Assembly: GCA_035578155.1 (NCBI GenBank)
Contig: JAPWDM010000020.1
Coordinates: forward strand, 8,841,269 to 8,905,268
Length of the DNA stretch: 64,000 nucleotides
Source: Brachynemurus nebulosus
Taxonomy: Eukaryota > Arthropoda > Insecta > Neuroptera > Myrmeleontidae
Direction of reading: 5' to 3'
In this document: positions 35,436-47,146 of the stretch, in pieces
How the letters are laid out: each line of letters opens with the position of its first letter
How positions within the stretch are numbered: the stretch's first letter is position 1
Position numbers and translations under genes: made by a program
The notes under the pieces: model-generated
Told to the model about the DNA's origin: nothing
The model's database searches: none
What the model saw: only the letters and a program-made list of their open reading frames with translations

Positions 35436-38123
35436 ATGGCTCTATCCATAAATATCGTTTTATGGAATGCAAATGGTTTGTTAAACCGTCATCTGGAACT
35501 TGAAACATTCCTTCAAGATCATGACATAGATATAGCCCTAATATCCGAAACGAGATTTACTCAGAGAAGTTATCTTAAAATAAGAAACTATACTGTGTAT
35601 GATACGAAACATCCTAGTGGTAGAGGCCACGGTGGTACAGCGATTATAATTAAAAACAGCTTAAAGCATCACGAGCTACAAAAATATAACGAAGAATACC
35701 TTCAAGCAACAAGCGTAGTGGTGGAAGATTGGATTGGACCAATAACTTTTTCTGCTGTGTATTGTCCTCCAAGATATGCAATCAGCCAGGATATGTTTCA
35801 AAATTTTTTCAACATCCTTGGAAATCGATTTATCTCAGGTGGTGACTACAATGCTAAGCACACGCATTGGGGTTCTAGACTCATCAACCCTAAAGGTAGA
35901 AATCTTCTAAAAGTTATCCATGAAAGCAACCTGAATCATCTGTCTACGGGTGAACCAACTTATTGGCCATCTGATTTAAATAAAATTCCAGATTTGTTGG
36001 ACCTATTTGTTACGAAAAATATGTCTAATAGATACATGGAGATAAAGTCGTGTTTTGACTTATCATCGGACCATTCACCTGTTCTGCTTACAGTTAGCAC
36101 TAAATTAATCCATAAAGAGAAAACACATGTTCTGTTCAATAAGCACACGGACTGTGATTACTTTCGAAATTATATTGACAAAAAAATTACCTTAAAAACA
36201 TCCTTAAAGTCAGAATTAGAATTAGATCAAGCAGTGGTAAATTTTACTAATATCATTCAATCTGCTGCTTGTGAATCCACTCCAGACATTGTCAATAATT
36301 CAGGTGTCAAAGTTACCTCACCAGGTACAGTTAAGGACTTGATTTTAGAAAAACGGAGGCTAAGAAGAATATGGCAACAGACCAGGTCTCCAGGAGACAA
36401 AAATCGTTTTAACAGAATACCCCAGAAGTTAAAGCGATTACTGAATAAATTAAAACAGGATGCTCTTGAAGATTATCTCGAAAATCTTTGCCCAACTGAA
36501 GCATCTGACTACTCCCTCTGGAAAGCTACTAAGCACATTAAACAGCCACAACAACAAATACCACCACTTCGTGGAAATAATGGAAGCTGGGCAAAAAGTG
36601 CACGAGAAAAGGCAGAACTTTTTGCTGAAACTCTATCTGAAGTTTTTCAAGCCAATCACGGAGACAACTTAAATATTGAAGAAACTCAACTTTTAGAAGC
36701 ATCTCCAGAGCCAACTGTCTCAGTTGAACCTTTTTCGCCAAAGGAAATTAAAAGATTGATCTGGAATGAATTAAATATAAAGAAAGCTCCTGACTATGAT
36801 CTTGTCACAGTTAGGATTCTAAGAGAATTGCCTAATAAAGGTATTATGATGATAAATTTAATTTTTAATGCCATTTTAAGACTAAAATATTTCCCTGCTA
36901 TTTGGAAATTAGCTCAGATCATCTTAATACAAAAGCCGGGGAAGCCAGTAAATGAGGTGACGTCGTACAGACCAATCAGTTTACTCCCCGTTTTATCCAA
37001 AATGTTCGAAAAGTTATTTCTCAGAAGACTGCATCGAGTCCTCGATGACCTTAAAATTATTCCAGATCATCAGTTTGGTTTTCGCGCAAAACATTCAACC
37101 GTCGAACAAGTTCATCGTGTAGTTAATACGATCAATCGCTCTTTTCAAGAAAAAAAATATTGTACAGCAGCTTTTCTCGACGTGAGTCAAGCATTTGACA
37201 AAGTATGGCATACTGGTTTATTGTATAAATTAAGGAAAAATATTCCTGAATTATTTTACTTAATACTGAAATCTTATTTGTCAGATCGTTACTTTCATGT
37301 AAAGTTTCAGAGTGAAATATCAGAAATGTTTCCAACCCGTTCTGGTGTACCACAAGGTAGTGTTCTAGGGCCTATTCTTTATCTTATATATACTGCAGAT
37401 CTGCCGGTTGATGAAGAAAATACTACTGCAACATTTGCTGATGATACTGCTATCCTAGCTACTGATAAAGATCCAAATGTTGCATCACAAAAGTTACAAT
37501 CTAGCCTGCGTCGAATACAGGAATGGTTACATAAATGGCGTATTCGAGTAAATGAAACGAAATCAGTGCAAGTTACATTTACTACGAGAAAAGGAACCTG
37601 CCCTGCAGTTAGTTTGAATGATGTAGTGTTACCATTAGCTACTGAAGCTAAATATCTAGGTATGCATCTAGATAGAAAACTAACATGGCGTAAACATATT
37701 TGGACTAAACGCAAGCAACTAAATGTTAAGTTTTCTAAGTACTATTGGCTTCTATGTCATAAATCAAAGTTGTCCTTAAGAAACAAAGTGCTAGTTTATA
37801 AAAGTGTTATCAAACCAGTATGGACTTATGGTATTCAACTTTGGGGTACTGCTAGTGTTAGCAATATTGAAATGTTGCAACGATTTCAGTCTAAAGTGCT
37901 ACGAGCCATAAGTGCTTCCCCGTGGTACGTGCGTAACGATGACATACATCGCAGTCTTCAAGTGCCCACAGTGCGTGAGGAAATAGTACGATACAGTGAT
38001 AAATACATTCATCGCCTAGAAAATCACCCTAATGTGTGTGCCCTTAACTTACTTGACAATAGTGACTCTTTGTATAGACTCAATCGACAGAATATTTTAG
38101 AATTAAGATATAGATTTATTTAG
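35436..38123 (+). CDS. Jockey ORF2: apurinic-type endonuclease and reverse transcriptase, intact
   Basis: 895 codons without interruption. The N-terminal ~220 residues are an exonuclease-endonuclease-phosphatase domain: NIVLWNANGL (Asn site), ISETRF (Glu), SGGDYNAKHTHWGS (Asp/Asn) and SSDHSP (Asp-His). The reverse transcriptase follows, with SYRPISLLPVLSK, FLDVSQAFDKVWH (first catalytic Asp), GVPQGSVLGP and FADD at about residue 667. A thumb/connection region with KYLGMHLDRKLTW and a C-terminal domain follow. It nicks target DNA and copies element RNA by target-primed reverse transcription. All visible catalytic residues are present and the length fits the clade. ORF2 starts 54 bases after the ORF1 stop. 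Confidence 0.95.
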   Translation: MALSINIVLWNANGLLNRHLELETFLQDHDIDIALISETRFTQRSYLKIRNYTVYDTKHPSGRGHGGTAIIIKNSLKHHELQKYNEEYLQATSVVVEDWIGPITFSAVYCPPRYAISQDMFQNFFNILGNRFISGGDYNAKHTHWGSRLINPKGRNLLKVIHESNLNHLSTGEPTYWPSDLNKIPDLLDLFVTKNMSNRYMEIKSCFDLSSDHSPVLLTVSTKLIHKEKTHVLFNKHTDCDYFRNYIDKKITLKTSLKSELELDQAVVNFTNIIQSAACESTPDIVNNSGVKVTSPGTVKDLILEKRRLRRIWQQTRSPGDKNRFNRIPQKLKRLLNKLKQDALEDYLENLCPTEASDYSLWKATKHIKQPQQQIPPLRGNNGSWAKSAREKAELFAETLSEVFQANHGDNLNIEETQLLEASPEPTVSVEPFSPKEIKRLIWNELNIKKAPDYDLVTVRILRELPNKGIMMINLIFNAILRLKYFPAIWKLAQIILIQKPGKPVNEVTSYRPISLLPVLSKMFEKLFLRRLHRVLDDLKIIPDHQFGFRAKHSTVEQVHRVVNTINRSFQEKKYCTAAFLDVSQAFDKVWHTGLLYKLRKNIPELFYLILKSYLSDRYFHVKFQSEISEMFPTRSGVPQGSVLGPILYLIYTADLPVDEENTTATFADDTAILATDKDPNVASQKLQSSLRRIQEWLHKWRIRVNETKSVQVTFTTRKGTCPAVSLNDVVLPLATEAKYLGMHLDRKLTWRKHIWTKRKQLNVKFSKYYWLLCHKSKLSLRNKVLVYKSVIKPVWTYGIQLWGTASVSNIEMLQRFQSKVLRAISASPWYVRNDDIHRSLQVPTVREEIVRYSDKYIHRLENHPNVCALNLLDNSDSLYRLNRQNILELRYRFI

Positions 38124-38247
38124 CTTTTAATGAATAGCATATTATATTTAGTATATAATTTATTTTGAGTGATTACCAGTGGGTAATCACCATTCCCGTT
38201 ATATTCTATCATCGCTCAATTTATAGTTCTATTTAGAATTGATAATC

Positions 38248-38276
38248 AATAAACAAGGATGTTAAAAAAAAAAAAA
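38248..38276 (+). terminator. polyadenylation signal and A-tail of Jockey element
   Basis: AATAAA at 38248-38253 is followed 10 bases later by 13 A residues (38264-38276), then by the target duplication. Confidence 0.85.
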
Positions 38277-38283
38277 TTATTTT

Positions 38284-39189
38284 AAAAATGTTAAACGACC
38301 ATTACTGGCTACAGATCCCTTCAGGAAATGTAGTCCTTTTATTTCTTTTAAATTTGTTTAAAAATGAAATTGCAATTTCTGTAGGAATGCTCGGTGGTGA
38401 TTTCGATAATTTATTTTTGGATATTAATTTTTTATTTATTCATTATACCATTTTATGTAACCTTAGTGATTTGTAAGTATTTATGCGTCCGTGCCGCAGG
38501 TACGTTTTTATTTTTACACATTGTAGCTAACGGTTGCACATATTTGTTTTGTAATTTTATTGTTTTATTTTTCTATATTATCGGACTCAACATCTGGCAA
38601 ACTCCTGGTATTTCATCATCTTTATAATGTGTATACAGGTACTTTAATTTTATTTTTCTAATTTTTAAAAAATTGTATACACTTTACCTGGTATAACCAG
38701 TTTATTACAATTTTGATAAAAATTAATTTTGAAATGTTACGGTAAGATTTCTGTATCGTTCTAATTTTGTGTTTTGTATTTTCTTTATTTTGGCAAGTCA
38801 TCAATAGTCTAATATTGTATTTGAATTTCTGGTTTAAACTGTTATAAAGTAATTTATGGATAATAATTGAGCATTGTGGCTTTTACAATTATTATCATTT
38901 CTGATTAAATGTTAACTCCTAATTTCATTTTAAATAAATGTAACTTTTAAATTTTATACTGCGTATACTCTGTAAAAATGTATATTGTTTTCAGTAATAA
39001 ATTTTTATTATTGTTGAAATAATTGAAATTTCTTTCTACTTAATCCTTTTAAGATTTTCAGCAAAATTGTGAATTTAAAAAAATAAAAATAATAACTGAT
39101 TATAAATTTAGAATTACCATACACAATTTATTTTTTTACTGCTGTAAGAGAAAGCAAAATTTTTTTATGAAACTTGGCGCAAGTATAGT
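38284..39189. other. intergenic, no gene recognised
   Basis: T-rich sequence. The two overlapping hydrophobic open frames at 38288-38627 are Leu/Phe-rich products of composition and not called. Confidence 0.5.
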
Positions 39190-40542
39190 CCTTGGCAATT
39201 AGAATAGGGATGCTTTTGAAAAATTGCAAAATATTCAATGGTAGTTTTTGCAAAAATCAATTTTTTCGAAAAAAAGACGTTTTTGCAGAATTCTATTTAA
39301 CCAGGCTCTAGACCACCTGCAGGCACGTTTGCGGTCTTAAAATTTTCTTAAATATTTGTATTAACGTATGCCATAAGTGCGCGCATTATTAGGTTACTCA
39401 GAGTACGCAAAATAAACGACCGAAAGATCAATGATTTGTATGAATCCAGCAAACTTCGATTATTTTTCATATTTTGAAATTTTATTTTTTTGATTATGTC
39501 TTTAAAAATCATTAATTAGAGCTGTAAATAGGTAGAAAATTATTATTAATGATTCTTCAGCCCCATTTTTGGGATAACGTTATTTTCAATGACTAAAGTG
39601 AAAAACTCCGTAAGTGTTGTTTTTTTTTAAATTTTAAGGATTTGCTCTTAAGTGCTTCACTGTTATGCTAGGCATCAGCCCACAAAACCTCATACGGACC
39701 ACATTTATGACTTCCAGAGACATATCAAATATTAATCATAAAGGCAGTACCAAGAAACGTTTTTCGTGTCTCAGCAACTTTAAAAAATATACTTATAAGA
39801 TTTTAAACTTGAGCTGTCGATTTTCAGGCCAGATTCTTTATTGTTTCAATAAATAATCCATGAATTTTCAAACACTCGATATAAGTATACACGTATATGT
39901 ATAGGTACGTAAATATGTTGTATTTCATACAATTTATCAAATGTTATTAGTGTTTTATTTCCATCCTCCAGGCCAGATTCTTTATTGCCCCAACAAAGAA
40001 TCTGGCTTGGAAATGAACTTTATCCTAACAAAATAAGGCTGGAAATCGAAATTCGGTGGACTAGTGTCTATAGAATTATTGTGAAGCTCTTAAGAGTAAA
40101 AAATTAAAACTGGAAACAATTGACTTACGAGGTGTTTTACTTCAGCCATTGAAAATAACTTTATCCCCAAAAGTGGGGCTGAAGAATCATTAGTAATACT
40201 TTTCAACCTATTTACAGCTCTAACTTAAAGATTTTTAAAAACATAGTCAAAAAAAAAAAAATAAATAAATTCATCACAAGTTTGCTGGATTCATAAAAAT
40301 CATTAATCTTTCGGTCGTTTATTTTACATATTTTGAATAACTTAATAATGCGCGCACTTATTGCATACGTTAGTACAAATCTTTTAGAAAAAATTTTAAG
40401 ACCGCAAGCGTGCCTGCAGCTGGTCCAGAACCTGGTTAAATCGAATTCTGCGAAAACATATTTTTTTCAAAAAAATTGATTTTTGCAAAAACTACCAAAT
40501 ATTTTGCAAATTCCGAAAAACGTCCCTATTCTAATTGCCAAG
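39190..40542. mobile_element. 1.35-kb foldback with ~0.43-kb arms
   Basis: Arms of about 39190-39620 and 40130-40542 are imperfect reverse complements. The outer block is CTTGGCAATTAGAATAGGGA, and a middle block AAACGACCGAAAGAT is matched by ATCTTTCGGTCGTTT. The loop of about 500 bp has a short direct repeat (GGCCAGATTCTTTATTG at about 39827 and 39971). No transposase; arms diverged by many substitutions and A-run indels. Confidence 0.8.
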
Positions 40543-41929
40543 AGTGCCCCCCTGCAAGATTTCAGAAGAGTCAAAACGGTGAATTTGACGTTTTTTTTTT
40601 TTTTTTTTTGCTTGTCACTTACTTTTTGCAGGGGAAAATTTAAAAAATATCGGTGCACCAAAATGTTTAATTTGGTGTTTTTCTCGGGGAGGGCGCCAAC
40701 AGCAAAGTTTGGCCCTTCCTCGTAACAACTCTAGGTCCGGCCCTAAGCATAGTATATAGAGCGATATACAGTGATAAACATAGGTTACTTTTTACCCCGA
40801 GAAAGTATCTTACTCCCGAGGGAACATGTATTTAAAACGAAACAATGAAATAACTCCAGCTGACAGTTAAAAAAGTAGAAGATTGATTTTAGACTTTGCA
40901 TACTGTTTACAGAGGGGACAAAAAGGGACATAGACTATTATCTACCCCGGGAAAATATCTGAATCCTGTGAAAAGTCTTATTCCTGAAAATATATTTAAA
41001 ACGATATAAAAAAAAGATCATTGACTTCATTCGAATTGTTAAAACTGTGTTATAGTCTACTTTTTCCCCGAAGAAAATATTTTATTTTATTTTAGAACCA
41101 GCTAAGCCCTGCTATTGCCACGCAGGCGAAGCCGCGGGTAAATGCTAGTTTTTTTATGGTAAATGTAACTGAATAAATATACATACATTTTGTAAGCAGT
41201 CAGTATCCATAGTAGTCAAAGTAATCGACTTTTTGTGACGCGTCCGCAGAAACAAGATTTATAACCAGTTTTTGTGATGAATCTATCTAGTTTTAGATAG
41301 ACAAGAAAAGTACAAAATTATTTAATACATTACTAAAAACATGTAATTGTTATTTCTTTCGTCTCAGTTACTCGATTTGGGAACTTTTTCTGTATTATAC
41401 ATAATGGTAAATTAATGGTATTTTCAACATTATTTTGTTTTGCAAGAAATTGCAAGTGTTTTTTCTGTTGTTTTTAACTTTTTGTTTTACTTTGTTTAGT
41501 CTTCTGTTTTCTTTCTCTCTGAATCATTTTATAAAAATAAAAATAACAATAAAAAAACACATCTATATATAACACTTGCGTTTTATTTTGTTTACGCTGT
41601 TACCTCAATGTTTTCGTAAAGTTTTCAATAATAAAGTTTTGGTTAACATCATCACAAAATTATTATTATAAATATATTGCAGAGAGATTACAGTTAATTT
41701 ATATTGTGTTTGTATATTAGGCTAGTGAATTTATGAAAAAAAAGCTAGTTAGCGGAAAGTTTAGTCACAGTCCTAATAATCTTTATCCTTTATGTTTCAT
41801 GAACAACTTTTCGAAAAAGTTGTCCTTTACAAAATTTCCTACAAATTTTGCACATAACAACTCTTTCTACGACCAACCGTTACGCCGCTAGAGCGCACTA
41901 AAAAACAGGCAGAATTTCGAAAAATAAAA
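40543..41929. other. intergenic with repeat tail at about 40740-41157
   Basis: Contains degenerate ~130-bp subrepeats with TTTACCCCG and GAAAGTATCTTA motifs. It ends near 41157 in GCCACGCAGGCGAAGCCGCGGG, the reverse complement of a CCCGCGGCTTCG-type start common in insect interspersed repeats. So an element in minus orientation lies here. From 41160 on nothing was recognised. Confidence 0.5.
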
Positions 41930-42600
41930 ATTGCCAATTGTCATTGGCTTTTATCAATAAAAATTTTTTTGCCGTCAGTGGCCAGAAAACCATGCATAGG
42001 ATCTAGTTGAAATTTTCGTTGGTTATTGTTAATATAATGAGCAACAAAACGCCATGCCAGAAAATACACGGCTGGTCTATTTCCCGAAATTGGCATCAAA
42101 TCGTCATTATTATAGACGCATATTTACAAAAAATTTTTTTGGCCGTCAAGCGTCAATTGCCAGAAAACCACGCATAGGATCTAGTTACAATTTTCGCTGG
42201 TTATTACTAATATAATAAGCAATAAAATGCTATGTCAGAAGAAAATACACCGTTAGCCGTTTTCCGGAGATTTGTCTTCGAATGACGTATTATAGGCGCT
42301 TTTTTCAACAAAAAATTTCTTTTGCCATCAATTGTCAGAAAACCACGCATAGGATCTAGTTACAATTTTCGCTGGTTATTACTAATATAATAAGTAATAA
42401 AATACTATGCCAGCAGAAAATACACCGTTAGCCGTTTTCCGGAGATTTGTCTTCGAATGACGTATTATAAGCGCTTTTTTCAACAAAAAATTTTTTTTGC
42501 CATCAATTTCCAGAAAACCACGCATAGGATCTAGTTCAAATTTTCGCTGGTTGTTACTATTAATCGAGACAACAAGACGCCATGCAAACAGAATATAGCA
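41930..42600. repeat. ~175-bp tandem repeat, about four units
   Basis: CGCATAGGATCTAGTT recurs near 41994, 42171, 42346 and 42521, with CCAGAAAACC before it and TTTTCGCTGGTTATTACT after. Units two and three are closest; the first and last have diverged. Confidence 0.85.
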
Positions 42601-42765
42601 ATTTTTATATTTTATCATTTATTTTCCAACATTTAAGGTGCGAAAAATTTTCTAAATTTTTCTTGTATATTAGTTTTTTAGTTCTTCTCAACTTTGTTTT
42701 TTTTCCTTTTATTTTGGATCAAAATTATTAGATGATTTTGAATCATTCAATATGTTGTGAGTGGT

Positions 42766-42990
42766 TGAAAAATGCGCACCCCAGATTTGCTCACACGAAA
42801 ACTCCTCACAGTGATAAATGCTCACTCGAAATATCCTCACATAGAAAATTTCGCACACTGAAAAATGCTCACACAGAAAATTCGGCACACGGAAAAATGC
42901 TCACACAGAAAATTCCTCACATGGAAAAATGCGCACAGTGATAAATTCTCACAAGAAAAATTCCCATGTTGATAAATCCTCACACTGATA
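42766..42990 (+). repeat. short-period minisatellite
   Basis: Degenerate units of about 16-19 bp (GAAAAATGCTCACACA, GAAAATTCCTCACAT, GATAAATGCTCAC). The short open frame crossing it (AHTENSAHGK) is a by-product. Confidence 0.75.
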
Positions 42991-43463
42991 AATGCTTACA
43001 TTAGTTATTAAACAGGTGACACAAAATTAATATTTCATGAATTTCTCAAGCAAATAAGTTGTTTAATAAAAAATTAGACATCTTAGAATCTAGACCAAAT
43101 TATCGATCTCGTTATATCCCGGTAGAGTATTCCCACAGGAGAAAATACAAATTTATTATAGTAACACCAGATTGGCTGAACCGAGACTAATTAAATCTGG
43201 TAATATAGTATGTATGATTTGGATTAACAGGAATCATAATTTTATCCTGATGAAGAGTTCCCACGGGGTCACTTACTACAAAACAGTTGTACCAGTTTAT
43301 TGAACCAAATCTGATATAGAAATCTTGGTCTTAGTACAATGTGAAAGTTCGTCTAAAAAGAGTTCTTCAAAGTATGTAGCTACTTATGAGAAAATAATAC
43401 AACTTATTTTAATTTTAATTATAAAAGAAGTAAATTGACTTTACAATAAACAACTCACAAGTA
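42991..43463. other. intergenic, nothing recognised
   Basis: AT-rich spacer up to the inner end of the right inverted arm. Confidence 0.5.
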
Positions 43464-43851
43464 AAAATACCCCTGTCGCAGCATCTGCAAAACATAGCGA
43501 ATTTCCAACTATTGGGCACTGGTGGATCTCATTTAAGACCTATACCCATTTAAAATAATTCAGCTTTCTAAGAGTGAAAAGATTTTCAAAATCAGTTGAG
43601 TCCCTAGTTAATTTTTGGCGCTTTTTCGCATAAGGCGCTTGGCGCATATATCCATTTAAGCCAAGTTTAGCCAAAATCGGCTGGGTAATTTATTTTTGGT
43701 AGTTTTGGGACCCAAGACCCCGAACGGACTTTGTACAGCATAGTGCTATCTACCTAAAATAACTTGGTTTTCGTGCACTGAGAAAATTTTGATAATCGGT
43801 TCGGCAGCTTATTTCTGGTGTCTCCGGATCTGCAAGATCCCGGTGGACGTC

Positions 43852-43852
<1 letters not shown>

Positions 43853-43920
<68 letters not shown>

Positions 43921-44002
43921 GTATATGTATATACATATATATATATATATGTATACATACATGTATATATGTATATAAGTATATATATATATACACACAC
44001 AT

Positions 44003-44067
<65 letters not shown>
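43853..44067. repeat. compound (TA)n/(TATG)n microsatellite
   Basis: Two long TA tracts joined by GTATATGTATATACATA and CACACACATACACA-like segments. Open frames YIYIYI on both strands are artefacts. Confidence 0.95.
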
Positions 44068-44071
<4 letters not shown>

Positions 44072-44780
44072 GTGGTCCAGAATTATGTACCGTAATTGCT
44101 GGAGCTGATAGTATGTTCAAAAATAATGGTACCTTTTCATCTACACTTTTTTCCAAAACTCAATAATAAGGGAGATAAAGCAGAGGGGTAAAATGTAGGG
44201 GGGTGAAACGAAACTGACTTCTTTTTTTTTTTAATTTTTTAGGCGCTTTTGATTACTGGATTCATATTCTAGGGGCGCGTATGAACATTAAGATAATTAA
44301 ATTTATGGTATCGATTATTCGATCACTTATGATTAGGGGATAATTTGGAAATAGGTACTTCTACTTTAAATTACTCGAAAACGGTAATATTTATCGACAT
44401 GTAACAAGTATATCTTTTTTGCGTGAAATTGTTTGAGGAAGTATATTCTCAGGGATTTTGTTTAAATAATTGCAAATTAAAAAAGAAAAGACGTGATAAC
44501 TCACACCTACCACCCAAAACCACCCCTTAGCCATGAGTGGTGGAATAAGTGTTGACATAAATTTAATCCTTCTAACGCAAAATTAGTACCCCTAAAATAT
44601 CAATCCGTTATTGAAAAGCGTTTGAAAAATATTTAAGAAATAATGGTTTTTGTTTCACCCTTTACAGAGTTGTATCTCCCTTATTATTGGGTTTTGAAAA
44701 AAAGTATACATGAAAAGGTACCATTATTTTTGAACGTACTACGAGCTCTACCAATTACGGTACATAATTCTGGACCACCT

Positions 44781-44782
<2 letters not shown>
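44068..44782. mobile_element. 715-bp MITE with ~115-bp TIRs inserted in TA tract
   Basis: The left end is CAGAGTGGTCCAGAATTATG. The right end read inward is CAAGGTGGTCCAGAATTATG. The TIRs continue with GTACCGTAATTG and AATAATGGTACCTTTTCAT. TA flanks both ends (44066-44067, 44783-44784), consistent with TA-target insertion into the microsatellite and a mariner-type origin. No transposase frame. Confidence 0.85.

Positions 44783-44783
<1 letters not shown>

Positions 44784-44863
<80 letters not shown>
44784..44863. repeat. (TA)n microsatellite
   Basis: About 80 bp of TA continuing the tract interrupted by the MITE. Confidence 0.95.
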
Positions 44864-44865
<2 letters not shown>

Positions 44866-44904
44866 GTATATTTAAAACCCGTAGGGTATTTTCTATGCCG
44901 CATT

Positions 44905-45975
44905 TGCATCCGCAGGACAATTATGTATCTCAGATAACATAACTTGTATTTATCTAAAATAGTTTGACTCTGCAATAGTGAAAAAATTTTCAAAATCGAT
45001 CAGTTCTTTTATTTCGGACACTTCTGGGTCCGATGGACTCTGTCAGACCTTACATAACGTAATCTATACCTATCTAAAATAGTTTAGCTCTCTAACAGCG
45101 AAAAAATTTTCAAAATCGGTCAGTTAATTTATTTTGCGCTTTTAAAATCCCAGTACCCTGGCCGACCTCATACATGATATGAACTATATCCTTCTAAATT
45201 TTTTATCTCTGTAACAGTGAAAAAATTTTCAAAATCGGTCACTTATTTCATTCTTGACACCTTTGGATTCTATGGACCTATATATGGACATAACGTAATC
45301 TATATCTATCTAAAATAGCTTGCCTCTGTAACAGTGAAACAATTTTCAAAATCGATCGGTTAGTTTATTTTTGACACTTTGGGGTCCCATGGACCCTGCC
45401 GGACCTTACATAATGTAATCTATATCTATCTAAAATAGCTTACCTTTGTAACAGTGAAAAAATTTTTAAAATCGGTCGGTTATTTTACTTTTGACACTTT
45501 TAGATCTCACGGACCCTAGCGGACCTTACATGAAGTAATCTATATCTATCTAAAATGGTTTAGCTCTCTAACAGTGAAAAAATTTTTAAAATCGGTCGGT
45601 TAATTTATTTCTGACACTTCTGGGTTCCATGAACCCTAGCGGACCTTACATAACGTAGTCTATATCTATCTAAAATAGCTTAGCTTTTGGACGGTGAAAA
45701 AATTTTTAAAACTGATCAGCTAGTTTATAGTTTACAATTATGGGATCAGTGGACCCTGGCGGGTCATATAACTTACGGCAGTTCATGAGAGCCTTGCGGA
45801 CATTATTTAATAACTTAACTAATTCAAATACTTTAGCTTACTAACGGTGAAAAAATTTTCAAAATCGATTGAATAGTTAATTTTTGGCATTTTTAGGTCC
45901 CCAATAGCCTCACGGATCTCACATTAGCTTTCTAACATTAATGATTATTAGTGAAAAAATTTTCAAAATCGATCC
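44905..45975 (-). repeat. 120-bp satellite, reverse orientation
   Basis: About eight to nine monomers marked by GTGAAAAAATTTT(C/T)AAAATCG every ~120 bp and TCTATATCTATCTAAAATAG. Monomers here are more divergent from one another than in the left array, and the strict two-type alternation is not evident. Confidence 0.9.
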
Positions 45976-46562
45976 AGTTCTTAAAAATGTTTTTCCTGGT
46001 ATACAAACATAATTATTATGTTATCTTTCTATAATATTTAATAATATTATATTATGACATTACGTTCATTATCTTGTTCATTTAAAATTCAATAAAAAAA
46101 ATAAAAAAAATCTTCATTACATATGCTTAAAATATCTGGTTAATTTTATTTTTAAAAAATGAGGCAGATATGGATACATAGATTTTAAATAACTACCATT
46201 TGTTTTACGTAAAAAAATGAAATTTTTCTATATTTTATAAGGAATTAAGACAGAAATATAAATTACTTATTAGACTGACAAAGAGAGCAAAGTGAGGACA
46301 AAGTGAAAAATTACGCTTTTCTCGAAAACTACTTAACATAAAAAGAAGATTATAAGAACATTTTCTTCATAGTTTCCTTCTCCTTTTCAACGATGTAAAA
46401 ATCGAACTGTCTTATGATAGGGTCGAATGATAAAAAATAGCGAGAAAACCTACTTTTAAGCATCTGATGTGTCTGGTTAACGAACTTAGCCGAGCCAATT
46501 CGGAATGCAGTTCTCACACAAAATTTCATAAGTATTAAACGTTTAGTTCGAGAGGTATCGCG

Positions 46563-46621
<59 letters not shown>

Positions 46622-46821
46622 TTTAGTGAATATCATTTTCGTATTCTAGGGACCTCAGAACATATTTCTGTTATAGTCTTGGCCTCAGATTGCGTAATGG
46701 GAGCGGCCGTAATAGCTGATTTTCGAGTTTTCGAAATTCGCTAAAATGAAATTAAAAACAACTTATTTGCATGAGAAATTCATTAAGTATTAATTTTGTG
46801 TCACTTCAAATATTTTTATTA

Positions 46822-47146
46822 AGTCGTGTCAGATGACGTTTATAAACAAAGTTTGACGTTTCAGATAAATGCTTGAGAAAATTGTCAAAAATAGAAGAAA
46901 AATTATTAGTCAGTTAAATGTAAGAACAGTAGTGATTTATTCAATTAATCCAAGTTCGAATATGATTTACAAAAAGTATTTATTGTTGGCAATTAAAAAC
47001 CCATATTGGGACTTGGATTCATTGAGTAAATCGCTACTGTTCTTACATTTGAAACTGGCTAATAATTTTTCTTCTATTTTTGACAATTTTCTCAAACATT
47101 TATCTGAAACGTCAAACTTTGTTTATAAACGTCATCTGACACGACT
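46822..47146. repeat. 5' inverted duplication of Penelope-like element
   Basis: 46822-46931 is an imperfect reverse complement of 47034-47146 (AGTCGTGTCAGATGACGTTT against AAACGTCATCTGACACGACT). The right copy reads as protein in the element's frame, so the left copy is an inverted duplicate of coding sequence. This is a known outcome of Penelope-like insertion and of twin priming. Confidence 0.85.

Larger units (their letters stand above)
33686..38276 (+). mobile_element. complete Jockey-clade non-LTR retrotransposon
   Basis: The element runs from its CAGTTCG 5' end (adjacent to the TTATTTT duplication) to a 13-A tail, 4.59 kb, with 5'UTR, ORF1, ORF2 and a ~150-bp 3'UTR. Full 5' structure, clean target duplication and intact ORF2 make it a young insertion. 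ORF1 is however broken, so this copy could move only with ORF1 protein supplied by another copy. Confidence 0.88.
43464..46746 (-). repeat. right arm of the ~3.3-kb inverted repeat pair
   Basis: Reverse-complement partner of 601-3908. The inner end is AAAAATACCCCTGTCGCAGC and the outer end is TTCGAAATTCGCTAAA with the same terminal hairpin. The order is degenerate monomers, TA tracts with an inserted MITE (absent from the left arm), about eight to nine satellite monomers (fewer than the left), ~600 bp unique sequence, (TA)n, hairpin. Arm length is similar only because the inserted MITE and TA tracts offset the missing monomers. Confidence 0.8.

Noticed and set aside
38288..38627. Two hydrophobic open frames after the Jockey element
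   Set aside because: T-rich composition gives Leu/Phe runs; no conserved features.
42732..42941. 69-aa frame with AHTENSAHGK repeats
   Set aside because: By-product of a short-period minisatellite.
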